DNA from: Polaromonas sp.
GTDB lineage: Bacteria; Pseudomonadota; Gammaproteobacteria; Burkholderiales; Burkholderiaceae_C
DNA length: 64,000 nt
Assembly (NCBI RefSeq): GCF_029945685.1
Contig: NZ_JAQSDA010000027.1
Span: forward strand, 62,001-126,000
Reading direction: 5' to 3'
Shown here: positions 56,843 through 64,000 of the stretch, one piece after another
How the letters are laid out: each line of letters opens with the position of its first letter
How positions within the stretch are numbered: the stretch's first letter is position 1
The notes under the pieces: generated by a model
What the model saw: only the letters and a program-made list of their open reading frames with translations
What the model was told of the DNA's origin: nothing
The model's database searches: none
Program-made: the position numbers and the translations under genes

Positions 56843-58099
56843 TCACCCTGCCCGTTGGATCCGGCTGGCGATCTCTGCCACCAGTTGCCGCGCCAGCGAC
56901 AGCTTGGAAGCACGCGCCAGTTCCCGGCTGCCCTGCGCATCGACCAGCAGCAGGGCGTTGTCATCCCGGCCAAAAGTGGCCGGACCGATGTTGCCGACCA
57001 GCAGCGGCACGCCCTTGCGCCGGCGCTTGGCCTGCGCGTTGTCCGCCAGGTCGTGACTCTCGGCGGCAAAACCCACGCAGAACAGCTCCCCCGACCGGGC
57101 GCGCGGCGATTGCGCCACGGTCGCCAGGATGTCGGGGTTCTCGGTGAAAGCCAGCTGGGGCGCCTGGCCCGAGCCGTCTTTTTTGATCTTGCGCTCCGCG
57201 CTGCTCGCCGGTCGCCAGTCGGCCACGGCTGCAGTTGCTATAAAAACAGTAGCTGCCGGCGCTTGTTGCATAACGGCTTCAAGCATGTTTTGTGCTGACT
57301 TGACATCGATGCGGGTGACGCCGCGCGGTGTGCTCAAGCTCACCGGCCCGGCCACCAGCGTGACCTCGGCGCCAGCCTCGCGCGCGGCGCGAGCCACCGC
57401 AAACCCCATCTTGCCGCTCGACAGGTTGGTGATGCCGCGCACCGGATCGATGGCCTCGTAGGTCGGTCCCGCCGTCACCAGCACCTGCTGGCCGGCCAGC
57501 ACCTTGGGGGTGAAAAAGGCAATGATGTCCTCGAGCAGTTCGGGCGGCTCCAGCATGCGCCCGTCGCCGGTTTCGCCGCAGGCCTGGAAACCGCTGCCCA
57601 CGCCCAGAATGGTTGCGCCATCGCCAGAGAGCTGCGCCATGTTGCGCTGGGTCGCGGGGTGGGCCCACATTTCACGGTTCATCGCCGGTGCGATCAGCAG
57701 CGGCACGGCGGCTATCGGCCGGGCCAGGCACATCAGGCTGAGCAGGTCGTCGGCACGCCCGTGCAGCAGCTTGGCCATGAAGTCTGCGCTGCACGGTGCG
57801 ATCAGGATGGCGTCAGCCTCGCGGCTGAGGTTGATGTGCGCCATGTTGTTGGCCTCCCGGCTGTCCCACTGGCTGGTGTAGACCGGCCGGCCGCTGAGCG
57901 CCTGCAGCGTCACCGCCGTGATGAACTGCTCGGCGGCCTCGGTCATCACCACCTGCACGGTGGCGCCCTGCTTGATCAGCGCGCGGCACAATTCTGCCGC
58001 CTTGTAGCAGGCAATGCCGCCCGACAGGCCCAGCACGATGTGTTTGCCGGCCAGATCGCCAACATTGACGGGGTCTTGTTCGATTGCTTGCTGCGTCAT
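56843..58099 (-). CDS. coaBC: Bifunctional phosphopantothenoylcysteine decarboxylase/synthetase
   Basis: Two steps of coenzyme A synthesis, 418 aa. The CoaC half has the flavoprotein start IVLGLSGGIACYKAAELCR, the HINLSREADAILIAPCSADF motif and the PAMNREMW substrate loop. The CoaB half starts QVLVTAGPTYEAIDPVRGITNLSSGKMGFA. ATG 58099 matches the family; a longer frame to 58165 was not used. A dispersed-repeat copy encodes part of the CoaB domain (residues near 295). Confidence 0.95.
   Translation of the reverse strand: MTQQAIEQDPVNVGDLAGKHIVLGLSGGIACYKAAELCRALIKQGATVQVVMTEAAEQFITAVTLQALSGRPVYTSQWDSREANNMAHINLSREADAILIAPCSADFMAKLLHGRADDLLSLMCLARPIAAVPLLIAPAMNREMWAHPATQRNMAQLSGDGATILGVGSGFQACGETGDGRMLEPPELLEDIIAFFTPKVLAGQQVLVTAGPTYEAIDPVRGITNLSSGKMGFAVARAAREAGAEVTLVAGPVSLSTPRGVTRIDVKSAQNMLEAVMQQAPAATVFIATAAVADWRPASSAERKIKKDGSGQAPQLAFTENPDILATVAQSPRARSGELFCVGFAAESHDLADNAQAKRRRKGVPLLVGNIGPATFGRDDNALLLVDAQGSRELARASKLSLARQLVAEIASRIQRAG
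57230..57290. repeat. AT-cored dispersed repeat, copy C6, inside coaBC
   Basis: CAGTTGCTATAAAAACAGTAGC followed by TGCCGGCGCTTGTTGCATAA resembles the intergenic repeat, but here it encodes QQAPAATVFIATAAVADWRPA of the CoaB domain in frame. Confidence 0.5.
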
Positions 58100-58168
58100 G
58101 CCCCGCAATGTATCCCAGTTTGTCCGCATCACTGACGGCGCGAACCGGGGCGGACGCAGACTCACCCG

Positions 58169-58174
58169 TATAAT
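58169..58174 (+). promoter_or_regulatory. pyrG promoter -10
   Basis: A perfect TATAAT lies 42 bp ahead of the pyrG start codon. No good -35 is at the right distance. Confidence 0.5.
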
Positions 58175-58191
58175 CCCGGTTTACCACCTAA

Positions 58192-60737
<2,546 letters not shown>

Positions 60738-60739
60738 GC

Positions 60740-60788
<49 letters not shown>

Positions 60789-60805
60789 AATAACCAGAGA
60801 CACGC

Positions 60806-62424
<1,619 letters not shown>

Positions 62425-62439
62425 CCTCACCAGCAGATC

Positions 62440-62715
62440 GTGGGAAACCGCGTCGTCCCCGCCCTCCTGATTGCGCTGCTGGTCATCGTGCATGCGCAAC
62501 TCTGGGTGGGCCGGGGCAGCCTTCCCAGCGTCAACGAGATGCAGCGCAGGCTCAGTGAGCAGATCGCCAAAAACGTGCAGGCGCAGGCCGACAACGAGCG
62601 CCTGGCTGCCGAGGTCAAAGACCTGCGCGAAGGCCTGGAGATGGTGGAAGAAAAAGCGCGCCAAGAGCTGGGCATGGTCAAGCCCAATGAAATTTTTGTA
62701 CAGATTGCGCCCTGA
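62440..62715 (+). CDS. ftsB: Cell division protein FtsB
   Basis: Bitopic septum protein of 91 aa from GTG 62440. A short N-terminal membrane helix (VVPALLIALLVIVHAQLWVG) is followed by a coiled coil with NERLAAEVKDLREGLEMVEEKARQELGMVKPNEIFVQ, the FtsB/DivIC signature. It joins FtsL and FtsQ at the divisome. Confidence 0.93.
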   Translation: MGNRVVPALLIALLVIVHAQLWVGRGSLPSVNEMQRRLSEQIAKNVQAQADNERLAAEVKDLREGLEMVEEKARQELGMVKPNEIFVQIAP

Positions 62716-62725
62716 GCGCAGCCAG

Positions 62726-62780
62726 TGTGCTATTTTTTCAATAGCTGATGGCGCTTTATCCATAAGGGCTGGAGCCTGAT
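62726..62780 (+). repeat. AT-cored dispersed repeat, copy C7
   Basis: TGTGCTATTTTTTCAATAGC followed by TGATGGCGCTTTATCCATAAGGGCTGGAGCC. It fills the spacer, and its GGAG (62771-62774) is positioned as the ribosome site for the next gene's TTG at 62781. Confidence 0.65.
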
Positions 62781-63323
62781 TTGACGCATGATCCGGCAGC
62801 CCGCCAGGAAGCCGGGCCGGAGGCGTGCCGCATCGCGCTGCTGGGCGCAGCGGGAACCGGCAAGACCCGGCTGGCTGGCGAACTGAGGGCGGCACTGGAC
62901 GGCCGCACCGCTCTCCTTCCCACCCTGATTGCCGACAACCCGCCGTTGGCTTCCGTGATGCCAGCCCGTGCCGGCGCACCAGCAGACCCCCGCCACTTCG
63001 GTTTCGATCAAGTCCTGCTCCTGGGCCTGGACCTGCCTGCGCCCGCCGGTCTCGCGGTGACCCAGGAAGCGGTTGACCGGCACCTGCGCCAGCAGCTTGC
63101 CAACGCGGGTGTGCCCTACACCGTGGTTTACGGCCTCGGGCCGCAGCGCCTGAGCCATGCCCTGGGTGCACTGCGGACGCTGCTGGACGGCCACCAGCCG
63201 TCTGCGCCGGGGGCTGGTGACGACGAGGCGCGCCGTCCCTGGGTCTGGGCCTGCGACACCTGCAGCGATCCGGCCTGCGAACGCCGCCTGCTCAGCGACC
63301 TGATGGCCCGCCGGGCGCCCTGA
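62781..63323 (+). CDS. P-loop NTPase, NadR/nicotinamide-riboside-kinase-like, with C-terminal Cys cluster
   Basis: 180 aa from TTG 62781. A Walker A motif GAAGTGKT lies at residues 22-29. The middle, FGFDQVLLLGLDLPAPAG and QQLANAGVPYTVVYG followed by RLSHALGAL, resembles the NRK-type kinase domain of NadR (AAA_28-like). The C terminus has a CDTCSDPAC cluster (Cys158, 161, 166) that could bind metal and is not part of that fold. Function is unproven. The start and ribosome site come from the C7 repeat. Confidence 0.65.
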   Translation: MTHDPAARQEAGPEACRIALLGAAGTGKTRLAGELRAALDGRTALLPTLIADNPPLASVMPARAGAPADPRHFGFDQVLLLGLDLPAPAGLAVTQEAVDRHLRQQLANAGVPYTVVYGLGPQRLSHALGALRTLLDGHQPSAPGAGDDEARRPWVWACDTCSDPACERRLLSDLMARRAP

Positions 63324-63341
63324 GGGCAACCGGCATGGCCA

Positions 63342-64000
63342 CTACTGCACCGTAGGCGCGGGCGGCAGCTGGCTTTCCTGCCGGGTGAAAATCTGCGCGG
63401 CATCGACCGGGTCGAACCCGTACTGCGCACCGCAGAACTCGCAGCCCACGTCGATGCGCCCCTGCTCGGCGATGATGCTTTCCACCTCGGCCGTGCCCAG
63501 GCTGCGCAGCATGCCGCTGACTCGCTCCTGCGAACAGCTGCAGGCAAAGGTCGGTGTGTTCGGCACAAACCGCGTGATTTTTTCTTCCCAGAACAGGCGG
63601 TGCAGAATGGTGTCGGCATCCAGCGTCAGCAACTCCTCGCGCTTGAGCGTGCCGGCCAGCAGCGCAATGCGTTTGTAGTCCTCGTTGCGGCCGATCTGGT
63701 CCTCGTCGGCGTCCCGGTCGCGCTGGCTTTCCAGGTTGCCCTCGCCCTTGACCGGCAGGCGCTGGATCAGCAGGCCGGCAGCGACCTGCCCGTCGGCCGC
63801 CAGAATCAACCGGGTGTCGAGCTGCTCGCTTTGCAGCATGTAGTGCTCCAGCACTTCGCCGAGGTTTTCGAGCTTTTCATGCTGGTCGCCAAACAGCGGC
63901 ACCACGCCCTGGTAGGGCTGCTGGCCGGGCAGCCGGTCTTTCGGGTCCAGCGTGATCGCGCAGCGGCCCTGGTTGCTGACGTTGACGAGACGGCTCAAGG
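63342..64000 (-). CDS. hslO: Hsp33 redox-regulated chaperone, 3' part only
   Basis: The frame runs off the right edge: only the last 219 or so codons of a roughly 290-aa protein are present, and the 5' end is missing. The visible part has ITLDPKDRLPGQQPYQGVVPL and the C-terminal zinc switch with CSC (FACSCSQERV) and CEFCGAQYGF, the four cysteines that bind zinc when reduced and form disulfides to activate the chaperone under oxidative stress. It is convergent with the P-loop gene. Confidence 0.93.
   Translation of the reverse strand, partial: LSRLVNVSNQGRCAITLDPKDRLPGQQPYQGVVPLFGDQHEKLENLGEVLEHYMLQSEQLDTRLILAADGQVAAGLLIQRLPVKGEGNLESQRDRDADEDQIGRNEDYKRIALLAGTLKREELLTLDADTILHRLFWEEKITRFVPNTPTFACSCSQERVSGMLRSLGTAEVESIIAEQGRIDVGCEFCGAQYGFDPVDAAQIFTRQESQLPPAPTVQ

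Overview
The window is a gene-dense, GC-rich chromosomal segment of a betaproteobacterium, order Burkholderiales, most likely family Comamonadaceae (Polaromonas/Rhodoferax/Variovorax-like). The evidence is the set of housekeeping genes and their order, plus two dispersed repeat families that I associate with Comamonadaceae genomes: an AT-cored element around a GCTAT...ATAGC palindrome, and a GC-rich palindromic element of about 95 bp. I see no rRNA, tRNA, CRISPR array, prophage, integrase or insertion sequence. About 62 protein genes cover nearly the whole window.

Layout. 1-3.3 kb: a membrane-anchored lytic transglycosylase, then glyA under a ZTP (pfl) riboswitch, then nrdR. 3.4-12.7 kb: a type IV pilus minor-pilin operon (fimT, pilV, pilW, pilX, a very long pilY1, a pilE-like gene) ending in a TonB-C-like gene. 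12.7-20.4 kb: riboflavin genes (ribD, ribE, a ribBX-type gene, ribH) with nusB, an aminotransferase and ybgC-tolQ-tolR-tolA. tolB and pal are not present. 20.5-24 kb: dnaE on the minus strand. 24-26.3 kb: trhO and egtB. 26.3-30.2 kb: a minus-strand redox cluster (two pirins, DoxX, a flavodoxin-fold protein) with a divergent LysR regulator. 30.3-34.2 kb: an FAD oxidoreductase, gluQ, trmB and an RluA-type pseudouridine synthase. 34.3-38.7 kb: a Tat-exported papain-like transglutaminase, divergent from a protein that resembles the Bacillus spore-coat transglutaminase Tgl, then a TlpA-like thioredoxin and egtD. 38.9-45.8 kb: parC, a second lytic transglycosylase and parE, whose promoter carries a perfect LexA box shared with a divergent MFS transporter and a tiny membrane protein. 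45.8-52.3 kb: an EF-G-like GTPase, an SDR protein that has lost its catalytic tyrosine, a methyltransferase, dapA, bamC and an MBL hydrolase. 52.4-58.1 kb: a small lipoprotein, a hypothetical gene, a roxA/ycfD-type oxygenase, a SlyD-like FKBP, a glycine-zipper lipoprotein, dut, a membrane protein and coaBC. 58.2-64 kb: pyrG, kdsA, a DUF1330 gene, eno, ftsB, a NadR-like P-loop gene and the 3' part of hslO, which is cut by the window edge.

Functional themes are one-carbon/purine and nucleotide metabolism (glyA, nrdR, dut, pyrG), envelope maintenance (two lytic transglycosylases, Tol, BamC, KdsA, FtsB), surface pili, flavin and ergothioneine redox chemistry, and RNA modification (trhO, gluQ, trmB, rluA). 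The most notable observations are the ZTP riboswitch whose 3' end can pair with the glyA Shine-Dalgarno, the LexA operator inside the parE promoter, the two unrelated transglutaminase-type genes side by side, the Tyr-to-Cys SDR, and dispersed repeats that have become coding sequence in three genes.
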